Source of the DNA: Branchiibius cervicis
GTDB lineage: Bacteria; Actinomycetota; Actinomycetes; Actinomycetales; Dermatophilaceae
Reading direction: 5' to 3'
Assembly (NCBI RefSeq): GCF_042661605.1
Contig: NZ_JBHSWJ010000002.1
Coordinates: 2,356,001 to 2,420,000 of the forward strand
Length of the DNA: 64,000 nucleotides
Shown: positions 44,592-54,218 of the stretch, one piece after another
How the letters are laid out: each line of letters starts with the position of its first letter
How positions within the stretch are numbered: position 1 is the first letter of the stretch
Program-made: the position numbers and the translations under genes
Notes under the pieces: model-generated
The model's input: only the letters and a program-made list of their open reading frames with translations
The model's database searches: none
Told to the model about the DNA's origin: nothing

Positions 44592-45482
44592 TCAGCAAGC
44601 CTTCAGGGCGGTGGCTCCGTTGCGGTGCATGGCCGCGTTGCTGACGTACCCCTTCTGGGCCGGCAGGTAGGACCAATAGGCGCTGCGGTACCTGCCGATC
44701 GTCACCGACTTGCCGGCGCGTTGGCAGGTCGCCGTCACCTTGCTGCCGCCGCGCAGGAAGCGGATCTGCTTCGCTGCGGTGGTCGGTCCAGAGCGGACCC
44801 GGATTCCGCCGCCGGGCACGACGAGGGCCTGTGCGGAAGACACCGGTGCAGGCTTGGTCGGTTTCGCCGGCTTGGTCGGTTTCACCGGTGCGCTGGGTGC
44901 TGAGCTGCCCTTCCACAACGCCGCCACCAGCCTGGCGGCCGAGGTGCGTTCCCGGTTGTACCGACTCGGGTACGCCGATCGCTGGACGTTCTGCGCGACC
45001 CGCCCCGGGTCTGTGCGGGCCCAGGATCCCTTGGGATAGCGCTTGGTCATCGCCGCCAGGAACCTGTGGGTGCTGTAGGAGGGGCGGATGATCTGCGCCC
45101 TGGTCCCCCAGCCCATCGAGGGGCGCTGCTGGAAGAGCCCGAGGCTGTCGCGGTCACCGCCGAGGTAGTTGCGCAGACCGGTCTCCGTGATGGCCGTCAT
45201 CAGCGCGATCTTCCCGGCCTGGGTGGTGAAGCCTTCGGCTTTGACCTCGGCGAGGATCTGCCGGGCACAGGACACCTGATCAGCACTGACACCGGCCAGT
45301 CCGGCGGAATGGATCGTGGGTGACAACGTGGCCGCGAGGGCCTTGTCGGCCGCGGTCGCGCCACAGGCTTTCACTGGTGGTGGACGCCACGCCTGAGCGT
45401 CCGGAGCGGCCGCGGTGGTGATGCCGGCGGCGGAGGCGAGAACGACTGCGAGGGCGGCAGCGTGTCGGCGCATGGCCACCAT
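44592..45482 (-). CDS. Secreted lysozyme-like protein with SH3-like C-terminus
   Basis: A 296-residue exported protein. The signal peptide is followed by a domain with ALMTAITETGLRNYLGGDRDS, LGLFQQRPSMGWGT and GRVAQNVQRSAYPSRY, a lysozyme/transglycosylase-like fold with Glu in ITETGL. A linker of VKPTKPAKPTKP repeats leads to a bacterial-SH3-like segment (GIRVRSGPTTAAKQIRFL) likely to bind the wall. Probably a peptidoglycan hydrolase. ATG at 45482 or the third codon beyond (45473) may be the start. Confidence 0.85.
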   Translation of the reverse strand: MVAMRRHAAALAVVLASAAGITTAAAPDAQAWRPPPVKACGATAADKALAATLSPTIHSAGLAGVSADQVSCARQILAEVKAEGFTTQAGKIALMTAITETGLRNYLGGDRDSLGLFQQRPSMGWGTRAQIIRPSYSTHRFLAAMTKRYPKGSWARTDPGRVAQNVQRSAYPSRYNRERTSAARLVAALWKGSSAPSAPVKPTKPAKPTKPAPVSSAQALVVPGGGIRVRSGPTTAAKQIRFLRGGSKVTATCQRAGKSVTIGRYRSAYWSYLPAQKGYVSNAAMHRNGATALKAC

Positions 45483-45598
45483 TAAACCCAGACTTAGTCG
45501 TAGATGGGCACTTCTGACCCAACTTTAACTATGGCACCAGTCGTCACACGCGCGACGGACGCCGGATTGCTCGGCGTGTCGCCACCCGCGGCCGACGA

Positions 45599-47200
45599 TC
45601 AATCCTTCTGGCCGAGGTACTTCTCGAAACCCTTCGGCAGCTTCAGATTGGCCAGATCGGCCTCTTCTTCCGGCGCCCCGAAGGCCCCTTCCAGGGCGCG
45701 GGTGCGAGCATCCGCCGCCTTCTGGGCGGCTGCCTGCTCCTGCTGCGCCCGCTTGGCCGGATTCCCGCTCTTGCCCTTCTTGCCCTGCTGCTTGCCCCGC
45801 TTGGGAGCACCCCCACCAAGGCCCGGCATCCCCGGCATACCGGGCATTCCACCGCCGCGCCGCATCTGGCGCATCATCTTCTGTGCCTGGGTGAACCGCT
45901 CCAGCAGCTGGTTGACCTCGGATACCGAGACACCGGAGCCGCGAGCGATGCGGGCGCGACGTGACCCGTTGATCTGCTTGGGGTGGGTGCGCTCGAACGG
46001 AGTCATGGAACGCACCATGGCCTCGACCCGGTCGAACTCCCGTTCATCGAGAGAGTCGAGCTGGTCCTTCATACCGGCCATGCCGGGCATCATTCCCAGC
46101 AGCGCCTTGAAGTTGCCCATCTTCTTGATGGCCGACATCTGCTGGAGGAAGTCATCGAAGGTGAAATCCTCCTCCTCCATGAACTTGCGGGCCATCTCGG
46201 CGGCCTGGCGCTTGTCGAACGCCTTCTCGGCCTGCTCGATCAGCGTCAGGACGTCGCCCATGTCGAGGATCCGGGAGGCCATCCGGTCGGGGTGGAAGAC
46301 CTCGATGTCCTTGACCTGCTCACCGGTGGAGCTGAACATGATCGGCCGACCGGTGACCGAGGCCACCGAGAGAGCTGCGCCACCGCGGGCGTCACCGTCC
46401 AGCTTGGACAGCACGACGCCGGTGAAGTCGACACCCTCGGAGAAGGCCAATGCCGTTTCGATCGCCGCCTGACCGATCATGGCGTCGATGACGAACAGGA
46501 CCTCATCGGGTTGGGTGGCGTCGCGGATGTCGCGGGCCTGTTGCATGAGGCTCTCGTCGACGGCCAGGCGACCGGCGGTGTCGATGATCACCACGTCGTA
46601 CTGGCGCACCTTCGCCTGGGCTACACCTGCTTGCGCCACCCACACCGGGTCGCCGTAGGACCGGGTGCCCTCCACGTCCTCCGCCACAGCGTCGTGCCCG
46701 CCCACGTTGCCCCGCTCAGGGGCGAAGACCGGGACCCCGGCCCGGTCGCCGACGACCTCCAACTGGGTGACGGCGTTCGGGCGCTGCAAGTCGGCAGCCA
46801 CCAGCACCGGAAAGTGGCCCTGATCGCGCAGGAAACGCGCAAGCTTGCCGGCAAAGGTGGTCTTACCCGAACCCTGCAGGCCGGCCAGCATGATGACCGT
46901 CGGGCCCGACTTGGCCATCTGCAGGTTGCGGGTCTGCCCGCCGAGGATGGAGACGAGCTCCTCGTTGACGATCTTGACGACCTGCTGGGCGGGGTTCAGC
47001 GCGCCGCTGACCTCCGCGCCCAGGGCGCGCTCGCGCACCCGCCCGGTGAACTCACGCACCACCGGCGTCGCGACGTCGGCGTCGATCAGCGCGAGGCGGA
47101 TGTCGCGGATGGTCGAGTTGATGTCCGATTCGGACAACCGGCCTTTGCCGCGCAGGTTCTTGAACGTCGAGGTGAGACGATCCGACAGAGTGTTGAACAC
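45599..47200 (-). CDS. ffh: Signal recognition particle protein Ffh
   Basis: SRP54 homologue, 533 residues, binds signal sequences and 4.5S RNA and docks with FtsY. The N and G domains show GLQGSGKTTFAGKLARFL, DTAGRLAVDESLM and TKLDGDARGGAALS-type motif (SKLDGDARGGAALSVASVTG). The M domain carries MPGMAGMKDQLDSLDEREFD, RRARIARGSGVSVSEVNQLL and Met/Gly-rich MMRQMRRGGGMPGMPGMPG. A Lys/Ala-rich insertion near the C-terminus is usual in actinobacteria. Confidence 0.98.
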   Translation of the reverse strand: MFNTLSDRLTSTFKNLRGKGRLSESDINSTIRDIRLALIDADVATPVVREFTGRVRERALGAEVSGALNPAQQVVKIVNEELVSILGGQTRNLQMAKSGPTVIMLAGLQGSGKTTFAGKLARFLRDQGHFPVLVAADLQRPNAVTQLEVVGDRAGVPVFAPERGNVGGHDAVAEDVEGTRSYGDPVWVAQAGVAQAKVRQYDVVIIDTAGRLAVDESLMQQARDIRDATQPDEVLFVIDAMIGQAAIETALAFSEGVDFTGVVLSKLDGDARGGAALSVASVTGRPIMFSSTGEQVKDIEVFHPDRMASRILDMGDVLTLIEQAEKAFDKRQAAEMARKFMEEEDFTFDDFLQQMSAIKKMGNFKALLGMMPGMAGMKDQLDSLDEREFDRVEAMVRSMTPFERTHPKQINGSRRARIARGSGVSVSEVNQLLERFTQAQKMMRQMRRGGGMPGMPGMPGLGGGAPKRGKQQGKKGKSGNPAKRAQQEQAAAQKAADARTRALEGAFGAPEEEADLANLKLPKGFEKYLGQKD

Positions 47201-47248
47201 GAGGTTCAGGGTATCTTCCGGGCCCCGCCGGTCAGGAATCGCGAGCGC

Positions 47249-49615
47249 TCAGGCGGGGACCGGACCGTCGCAGGCGTCGATGAGCGCCGCAATCACCTGG
47301 GCCACCTGCGGCGGGGTGACCGGGTGACCGCCCGCGGCGGTGACGTAGAACGTATCCAGGGTCTGACCGGCGTACGTCGCCACGTGGGCCGAGCGCACCC
47401 CGAGCCCGAACCGCGCGAACGTCATACCGATGTCGCGCAACAGTCCGGGGCGGTCCTGCGAGCGGACCTCGATGACGGTCGCCTCGGCGGACGCGCCGGG
47501 GATCACGGTCGCACGAGTCCCCACGGTGGCCGGCGTGGCAGCCCGGCGCCGGCGTTCCAGGACCCGCAACGGTGACCGGTCCCCGCGCGCCAGCGCACTG
47601 AGACCGCGCTGCAGGTTCTCCGCCTGCGGTAGATCACCGGACGGCGCCTCGATCTCCCAGGTGTTGACGGCGACCCCGTCGATGGTGCGCACCCGCGCAG
47701 AGCGCACCTGCACCCCAGCCGCCGACAACAGGCCGGCGGAGTCGGCGAACAGGCCCAACCGGTCCCTGTCGGCGATCTCGACCCGGGCACCCGCGGCCGT
47801 AGCCACCACTTCCACACTGGGAACGCCGTTGGCCAGGTCCCGCAACACCTGCGGATCGAGTTCCTGGTCGATGTCGGCGGGTTCGGCTGCGATGACGTGC
47901 CGGTCACCCAGCGCGGCCCGGGCGTGCTCGGTGAGTTGTTCGGTCAGAGTCGCCCGCCACTGGGTCCAGGCCCGCGGTCCGGCGGCGACCGCGTCGGCCT
48001 GGGTGAGGGCGCGCAGCAGTTCGAGGATGTCGCGACGCTCCTCGACGGCAGCAACCAGGGCGTTCACGGTCTGCGGATCGTCCGGATCCCGGCGCGTCGC
48101 GAGGTCCACCAGCGACAGGTGCTCTCGGACCAGCAATTCGATGACATCGACGTCGTCGCGGGAGAAGCCCATCCGGCGGGCGATGTTGGCCGCGACGGGC
48201 GCCCCTTCGACGGCATGGTCGTGGACCCCGGAGATCTTGCCGATGTCGTGTAGCAGGGCGGCGACCAGCAGCAGGTCGGGTCGCTCGACGTCCACCCGCA
48301 GGTCAGCGGCCTCCACGACCGTCTCGATGAGGTGGCGGTCGACGGTGTGCCGGTGGATCGCATTGCGCTGCGGGCGACTTCGCACTGCCCGCCACTCCGG
48401 GATCCAGGTGCCGATGACGCCGCCGAGGTCAAGGGACTCCCACACCTGGATCAGACCGGGTCCGGCCGCGAGCAGGTCCACGAAGGCGTCCCGGATCTCC
48501 GGCTCCCAGGGCACGCTCGGCGGCTGGAGTGAGGTGGTCAGGTTGGCCAGGGTGGCAGGAGCCAGCGGAATCTCCCGGCGCGCGGCGGCGCGAGCCGCGC
48601 GTAGCAGGAGCAGGGGTGTCGGCCGGGTGGTGAAGGCGGGGCCGAGGACGATCTCCGCGTCGTGCTCGTAGAGTCCGTAACCCACCGGGGACAGGACGGG
48701 GCGGCGGGGACCGATGCGCGGCGTACGCGCGCGCTGGGATTGCGCAGCTCGACGGGCGGTGCCGTCGAGCGAGTAGCTGATCACCCGGGCGGACTGGACG
48801 ACGTCGGTCAGGAGAGCGTCCGGGTCCGGATGCCCGAGCAGCGCGGCGACCGCGTCCTGGTCCTCCCGGCCCAGGCGATCCCGGCCTCGCCCGGTGGCCA
48901 CGTGCAGTGCGTCGCGCACGTCCAGCAGGGTGTTGTACGCCGCGTCGACCTCCCCGTGCGGACGATCCGAAAGCCACGCGGCGGTCAGGGCCTTCAACAC
49001 GGTCATATCTCGCAGACCGCCCCGGCCCTCTTTGAGATCGGGTTCGATCGAGGTGGTCAGGTCGCCGTGGCGCTCGTGCCGCCGGCGAGTCGCCTCGATG
49101 AGTTCCGGCAGGCGTTTGCGGGCGTTGGCCCGCCAATCGTGGGCGATCATCTGGCGCACCCCGGAGACCAGCACGGGGTCTCCGGCGACCCAGTCGATGT
49201 CGAGCATGCCGACCGCCGCCGCGAGGTCACCGCTGGCCGCGCCCCGGCACTCGGCCATCGTGCGCACGCTGTGATCGAGCCGGACACCGGCATCCCAGAC
49301 GGGGTACCAGATGCGGTCCGCGAGCGCCGTGATGACTTCGGGGCGCAGCGAGCGGCCGTCGTGCAACAGCACCAGGTCGTAGTCGGACAGCGGGCCGCCA
49401 TCGCCGCGGGCGAAACTGCCGACGGCGGCGAGGGCGACGCCATCCTGCGAACCCGTGTGCAGGGGCCGGATCGCTTCGTCCCAGAGACCGCCGAGCCACT
49501 GCCGGCCGTAGGCGACCAGGCGGGCCCGACGTGCCTCGCCGGCACCCGGACGTGTGAAGTCGCGGGTACCGGCGAGGTCGAGACGCTCTGTCATGTGGTC
49601 CGCGTGGGTACTCAT
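47249..49615 (-). CDS. glnD: PII uridylyltransferase/adenylyltransferase GlnD
   Basis: A 788-residue nitrogen sensor that modifies and demodifies PII. The nucleotidyltransferase motif GSFARGDGGPLSDYDLVLL is at about residues 65-85; the GlnD linker LKEGRGGLRDM follows; the HD domain shows LLLVAALLHDIGKISGVHDH; two C-terminal ACT domains include RDRLGLFADSAGLLS and QDRPGLLRDIGMTFARFG, which bind glutamine. In actinobacteria the modification is adenylylation. The start with AGAGAGG upstream was chosen over a longer frame. It follows glnB and amt in one operon. Confidence 0.97.
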   Translation of the reverse strand: MSTHADHMTERLDLAGTRDFTRPGAGEARRARLVAYGRQWLGGLWDEAIRPLHTGSQDGVALAAVGSFARGDGGPLSDYDLVLLHDGRSLRPEVITALADRIWYPVWDAGVRLDHSVRTMAECRGAASGDLAAAVGMLDIDWVAGDPVLVSGVRQMIAHDWRANARKRLPELIEATRRRHERHGDLTTSIEPDLKEGRGGLRDMTVLKALTAAWLSDRPHGEVDAAYNTLLDVRDALHVATGRGRDRLGREDQDAVAALLGHPDPDALLTDVVQSARVISYSLDGTARRAAQSQRARTPRIGPRRPVLSPVGYGLYEHDAEIVLGPAFTTRPTPLLLLRAARAAARREIPLAPATLANLTTSLQPPSVPWEPEIRDAFVDLLAAGPGLIQVWESLDLGGVIGTWIPEWRAVRSRPQRNAIHRHTVDRHLIETVVEAADLRVDVERPDLLLVAALLHDIGKISGVHDHAVEGAPVAANIARRMGFSRDDVDVIELLVREHLSLVDLATRRDPDDPQTVNALVAAVEERRDILELLRALTQADAVAAGPRAWTQWRATLTEQLTEHARAALGDRHVIAAEPADIDQELDPQVLRDLANGVPSVEVVATAAGARVEIADRDRLGLFADSAGLLSAAGVQVRSARVRTIDGVAVNTWEIEAPSGDLPQAENLQRGLSALARGDRSPLRVLERRRRAATPATVGTRATVIPGASAEATVIEVRSQDRPGLLRDIGMTFARFGLGVRSAHVATYAGQTLDTFYVTAAGGHPVTPPQVAQVIAALIDACDGPVPA

Positions 49616-49661
49616 GACAGCCTCTCTCGGTGGTTGTCGGATGGTGTGGTCAGGGACGGCG

Positions 49662-50000
49662 TCAGAGTGCGGTAGGGCCCTTCTCACCGGTCCGGACGCG
49701 GACTACCTCCTCGACGGGGACGATCCACACCTTGCCGTCACCGATCCGCCCGGTCTGGGCGGCCTTGACGATCACGTCGACCACGTTGGTGGCGTCAGCG
49801 TCGTCGACGATGACCTCCAACCGGGTCTTGCTGACGAAGTCGACGTTGTACTCGGCGCCCCGGTAGACCTCGCTGTGACCGCGCTGGCGGCCGTAACCGC
49901 TGGCCTCGCTCACGGTCATTCCGGCGATGCCGTAGGCCTCCAGGGCCTCCTTGACCTCGTCCAGCTTGAACGGCTTGATGATGGCGGTGACCAGCTTCAT
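49662..50000 (-). CDS. glnB: Nitrogen regulatory protein PII
   Basis: PII (GlnB/GlnK), 112 residues, a trimer that signals nitrogen status. MKLVTAIIKPFKLDEVKEAL, the T-loop EVYRGAEYNVDFVSKTRLEV with the modifiable Tyr of GAEY, and the C-terminal signature GRIGDGKVWIVPVEEVVRV are all intact. Its start overlaps the amt stop (ATGA), the GlnK-Amt pairing that lets PII close the transporter. Confidence 0.98.
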   Translation of the reverse strand: MKLVTAIIKPFKLDEVKEALEAYGIAGMTVSEASGYGRQRGHSEVYRGAEYNVDFVSKTRLEVIVDDADATNVVDVIVKAAQTGRIGDGKVWIVPVEEVVRVRTGEKGPTAL

Positions 50001-51369
50001 GCGTTGGCTCCTTCCTCGTGGGCGAACGTGGCGACGGACCCGAATGAGTTTGTCGCCAGGTCGTACGCCGTCTCTGCATGCTCAGTCTGGTCGATGCCCT
50101 CTGCCTCGGCGTCAGCAGAGATGCGCCAACCCATCGCGTACTTGAGCACGACCGCAATGATCGCCGTCATGACCGCCGTGAAGAGCAGCGCGGCACAGGC
50201 GATGATCAACTGCACGATCAGCTGCTTCCAGCCGCCGTAGAACAGGCCGGTTCCGCGGGCGAAGAAGCCGAGGGAGATGGTGCCCCAGAAGCCCGAGACC
50301 AGGTGGACGCCGACGACGTCGAGCGAGTCGTCGTACCCCAGCTTGTATTTCAGACCGACCGCGAACGCCGACAGGACACCGGCGATCGCACCGACGGCGA
50401 TCGACCCCCACGGGGTGACGTTGCCACAGGCCGGAGTAATGGCGACCAGGCCGGCCACGATGCCCGAGGCGGCACCCACCGAGGTGGCGTGACCGTCGCG
50501 GAACTTCTCGACCAGCAGCCAGCCGATCATGGCCGCGCAGGTCGCGGTAGTCGTGTTGACCCATACCAGGCCGGCCGACTCGTTCGCGGCCAGCGCCGAC
50601 CCGGAGTTGAAGCCGAACCAACCGAACCACAGGATGCCGGCACCCAGCATGACCAGCGGCACGTTGTGAGGCCGCATCGCAACCTTGCCGAAGCCGATGC
50701 GCTTGCCGAGGAAGAGGCACAGCACCAGGCCGGCCATACCGGCGTTGATGTGAACGACTGTTCCACCCGCGAAGTCAATGGGTGCGACCGTCGCCACCCC
50801 GTCGGTGGTACCGAAGATCTTGGCGGCGATGCCGTCGGCCGAACCGCTGAGCAGGCCACCGCCCCAGACCATGTGGGCCAGCGGGAAGTACACCAGGGTG
50901 ACCCACAGGACCGAGAAGACCAGCCAGGTGGAGTACTTCACGCGGTCCGACAGCGAACCGCTGATCAGCGCGACGGTGATCGCGGCGAAGGTGAACTGGA
51001 ACCCCACGAACACCAGCGTGGGTACGCCGGTCGCCGTGTACGCCAGCGACGCGTCCGCCCCGGCGCGCCGGGCAGCAGATCCTTCAGTGCCCACAAGTCG
51101 AAGGGGTTGGCGAAGAGTCCGCCAACGTTGTTGGGGCCGAAGGACATCGAGTAGCCCCACAGCACATAGACGATGCCGATGACGCCGAAGGCGCCGAAGG
51201 ACATCATGATCATGTTCAGGACACCCTTGGATCGGTTCAGGCCGCCGTAGAACAGGGCCAGACCGGGGATGGTCATGAACAGCACCAACGCGGCTGACGT
51301 CAGCATCCACGCGGTGTTACCGGTGTCGAGTGTCGGCGTATCCGCCGCCACAAGTGATAGTGCGCTCAT
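49997..51369 (-). pseudogene. amt: Ammonium transporter Amt, frame broken as written
   Basis: Ammonium channel of about 457 residues if repaired. The N-terminal part (TGNTAWMLTSAALVLFMTIP, GLALFYGGLNRSKGVLNMIMM) and the rest (GADASLAYTATGVPTLVFVG, DFAGGTVVHINAGMAGLV with the pore His, HNVPLVMLGAGILWFGWFGF) are in different frames. The frames meet at the G run read as CCCC at 51058-51061; a fifth G gives LLPGAPGADASLAY. All eleven helices and the pore residues are then continuous. With glnB and glnD it forms the standard nitrogen operon, so a sequence error is the likelier reason. Confidence 0.87.
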
Positions 51370-51456
51370 GGGGCTGAACCCTCGCAACGGCGCATTTCAC
51401 CCGAACGTGTCGTGTGTTAACTCTGTGTTGCAAAGTGGCTGTTGCACACTGGATAG

Positions 51457-52392
51457 GTGCTCGCACCGCGTCTGACCAGCCCCGTTGCGATCACTCGACC
51501 CGTCCTGGCCCCCGCACGGCAGGTTCACGACATCCTGCGCCATCGCGCAGCGCTGGCTCTGCGATCGAAGGTCGCCGGGGAGGATGCGACGCAGCGGGCC
51601 AGTGCCATCTGGGGAGCCGAGGGTGAGCGGTGGTTCACTCCCGAGGATCCGATCTGGCGGGTGCATCTGGACGCCTCGATGTTCCTGGGCGGCATCCGGG
51701 CCCTGCTCCTGCAGTCCCTTCATCCGCTGGCCATGGCCGGGGTCGATCAGCACTCCCGCTACCGCGACGACCCGTGGGGCCGCCTGCAGCAGACCAGCGC
51801 GTACATCTCGACGACCACCTTCGGGACCGTCGCGGACGCGGAGCGGCTGATCGCCCGGATCCGGGGCATGCACCGCCGGGTGAAAGGCACCGCCGACGAC
51901 GGGCGCCCGTACGCCGCGAGCGACCCTCATCTGTTGATGTGGGTGCACGTGGCGGAGACCGACAGTTTCCTGACCTGTTACCAGACGTACGGCGCGAGCC
52001 GGCTCTCGGCGTACGACGCGGATCGGTATGTGGCCCAAGCAGGTTCGATCGCGGCGCGGCTCGGTGTGATTGACCCGCCGCAAACCGTGGCCGAACTGGC
52101 ATCGGCGTTGGACCGCTTCTCTGCGGAACTGGTGGGTACCCCGGCGGCCCGCGAAACACTGCGGTTCATTGCGGCGGATCCGCCGATGCCGCTGGGGGTC
52201 CGCCCCGGATACCTCACCCTCGTCGCCGGGGCGCTCGGGACGCTGCCCGCACACGCCCGGCGGCTGCTGGGGGTGCGCTTGCTACCCGGCGGTGCGGTGC
52301 CGTTGCGCGGCGCCGGCCAGGTCGGGGTCGGGTTGATCCGCTGGATGCTGTCCGATCCGATGGTGCGCACGGACCGGCGCCAGAGCGCCTGA
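51457..52392 (+). CDS. DUF2236 protein (MpaB-like oxygenase family)
   Basis: A 311-residue protein of the DUF2236/oxygenase MpaB family, related to haem-containing latex-clearing proteins. Family landmarks: VHLDASMFLGGIRALLLQSLHP LAMAGVDQHS near residue 70, ISTTTFGTVADAERLIARIR, and SDPHLLMWVHVAETDSFL. The conserved Arg and His positions suggest a haem or iron site, but activity is untested for such proteins. GTG start, divergent from amt, short upstream region with no clear ribosome-binding site. Confidence 0.85.
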   Translation: MLAPRLTSPVAITRPVLAPARQVHDILRHRAALALRSKVAGEDATQRASAIWGAEGERWFTPEDPIWRVHLDASMFLGGIRALLLQSLHPLAMAGVDQHSRYRDDPWGRLQQTSAYISTTTFGTVADAERLIARIRGMHRRVKGTADDGRPYAASDPHLLMWVHVAETDSFLTCYQTYGASRLSAYDADRYVAQAGSIAARLGVIDPPQTVAELASALDRFSAELVGTPAARETLRFIAADPPMPLGVRPGYLTLVAGALGTLPAHARRLLGVRLLPGGAVPLRGAGQVGVGLIRWMLSDPMVRTDRRQSA

Positions 52393-52396
52393 GGCT

Positions 52397-53835
52397 CTAG
52401 TTGAGTACGGCGTCCACGAAGGCCGAGGGGTCGAAGGGAGCCAGATCGTCCGGGCCCTCCCCCAGGCCCACCAGCTTGACCGGCACTCCGAGTTCGCGCT
52501 GCACCAGGACCACGATGCCGCCCTTGGCGGTGCCATCGAGCTTGGTGAGTACGACACCGGTGACGTCGACGGCCTCGCTGAAGATCCGGGCCTGCTGCAT
52601 CCCGTTCTGACCGGTGGTCGCGTCCAGCACGAGCAGGCACTCATCGATCGGGCTCTGCTTCTCCACGACCCGCTTGACCTTGCGCAACTCATCCATCAGG
52701 CCGACCTTGTTGTGCAGGCGCCCGGCGGTGTCGATGAGGACCACATCGGCGTGCTGCTCGGTGCCGGCTTTGACCGCATCGAAGGCGACCGCTGCCGGAT
52801 CGGCCCCTTCCTTGTCGGAGCGGATGGTCGGCACCCCGACACGGGCTCCCCAGGTCTGCAGCTGATCGGCGGCGGCGGCACGGAAGGTGTCCGCGGCTCC
52901 GAGGACCGGCTGCTTGTCCTGGGCGACCAGGACCCGGGCGAGCTTGCCGACGGTCGTGGTCTTGCCAGTGCCGTTGACCCCTACGACCATGAGTACGGCG
53001 GGACGCTCACCGACGCGGGTGGCGGCGATCCGGCGGTCCATCGACGGGTCGACCAGCGCGAGCAGTTCGGTGTGCAGCCAGTCGTGCAGTTGTTCCGGAG
53101 TAGGGGTGCCATGGACGGCCACGCGGGTCCGCAACCGGTCCACCAGCTCCGTCGTCGCCGAAGCGCCCAGGTCGGCGCCGAGCAGGACATCCTCGACGTC
53201 CTCCCAGTCGGCGTCGGACAGTTCACCCTTGGCCAGCAGACTCAGCAACGCCTTGCCGATGGCCGAGTTGGAGCGGGCCAGGCGACCGCGCAGTCGACCC
53301 ATCCGGCCGACGGCCGACTCCGGCTTCTCGACCGCCGGAGTGGTGGCGGCCTGGTCGGCGCGTAGTTCCTCGGCGTCTAGTTCCTCGGTGTCTAGTTCCT
53401 CGGTGTCGATAGCGCTGGCGGCTTCCTCGGCGGTCACCGGGGCAGTTGCGGTCACCGGGTCATTGGTCTGGTCGTCGGGGAGATCGATCTGGTCGGCGTC
53501 GTAGTCCGCTGCCGGGGCCTGCTGGGCGGACGCCGGCTCGCTGACGACCTGCTCATCCGGCGCCTGTTCGAGCGCAGCGGCCTCGACCGGCGCCTGCGCA
53601 ACCTTGCTGAAGTCGATCGAGCTGGCCGGTGCGGCCTGGTAGGTGTTCGCCCGGCGGCGTGGCGCATCCTTCGCCGACGGGGGCGCCACCGTCGACTCCC
53701 CGGCTCCTGCCTCGGCGGCAACGTCGGCGCCGAGCTCGAACGGCCGGCACCGCGGCGCAGCAAGGTCACGCCGGCGGTGAGCGCGATGAGAACGAAGAGC
53801 GTGATGATGAGAAGGATCACCCAAAGACTGTCCAC
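52397..53835 (-). CDS. ftsY: SRP receptor FtsY, frame break after membrane anchor
   Basis: SRP receptor GTPase. The NG domain is intact: LLGADLGASATTELVDRLRT, Walker A GVNGTGKTTTVGKLARVL, VVLIDTAGRLHNKVGLMDEL, TKLDGTAKGGIVV, and GLGEGPDDLAPFD. An acidic A domain of about 160 residues precedes it. In another frame just upstream is a GTG-started membrane anchor, VDSLWVILLIITLFVLIALT, typical for actinobacterial FtsY; one extra base near 53749-53755 joins RRG to the A domain. The protein so restored is about 479 residues. If the sequence is right, an internal start would give an anchorless FtsY. Confidence 0.93.
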
Positions 53836-53952
53836 CAGCCCATCATGACAAACCGGCGCTGGGAAGACGTCGCGTATCACCGGCTGGCCCGCGGCACACC
53901 CAACACCTGGGCTTGCTCGGAAATCCCCAGGTTGACCAGGCAGAATAGGGGC

Positions 53953-54192
53953 ATGGTCTGGTTGATTCTCGCTCTGCTGCTCTGTGTCGCGATGGCGGCC
54001 GCGGTGGTCGCGGTCGTGGCCATTCCCGCCCGTCGCGAAGGCCGGGAGGTCCTGACCGAGCGCGCCGAGGAACTTGTGTCCTCCGTGACGGCCAAGACCG
54101 AGAAGGTGCTGCGCCGGGACGGCTCGAACACCGACTCCGAGCCTGAACCCCAGGTCACCCAGCACGGACGTCCGGTGCGCCGCCGCTCCTGA
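53953..54192 (+). CDS. Small single-pass membrane protein
   Basis: A 79-residue protein: one N-terminal transmembrane helix (MVWLILALLLCVAMAAAVVAVVAI) and a charged cytoplasmic tail (ARREGREVLTERAEELVSSV). Divergent from ftsY. I do not recognise a family; similar small proteins near ftsY occur in related actinobacteria. Start chosen at the ATG preceding the helix. Confidence 0.7.
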   Translation: MVWLILALLLCVAMAAAVVAVVAIPARREGREVLTERAEELVSSVTAKTEKVLRRDGSNTDSEPEPQVTQHGRPVRRRS

Positions 54193-54218
54193 GCGACTGC
54201 GCAGCGTACGGTGCGATC

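Noticed and set aside
51370..51456. GlnR or AmtR binding site before amt
   Set aside because: GTTAAC and TTGCA words occur but no arrangement fits the known consensus spacing.
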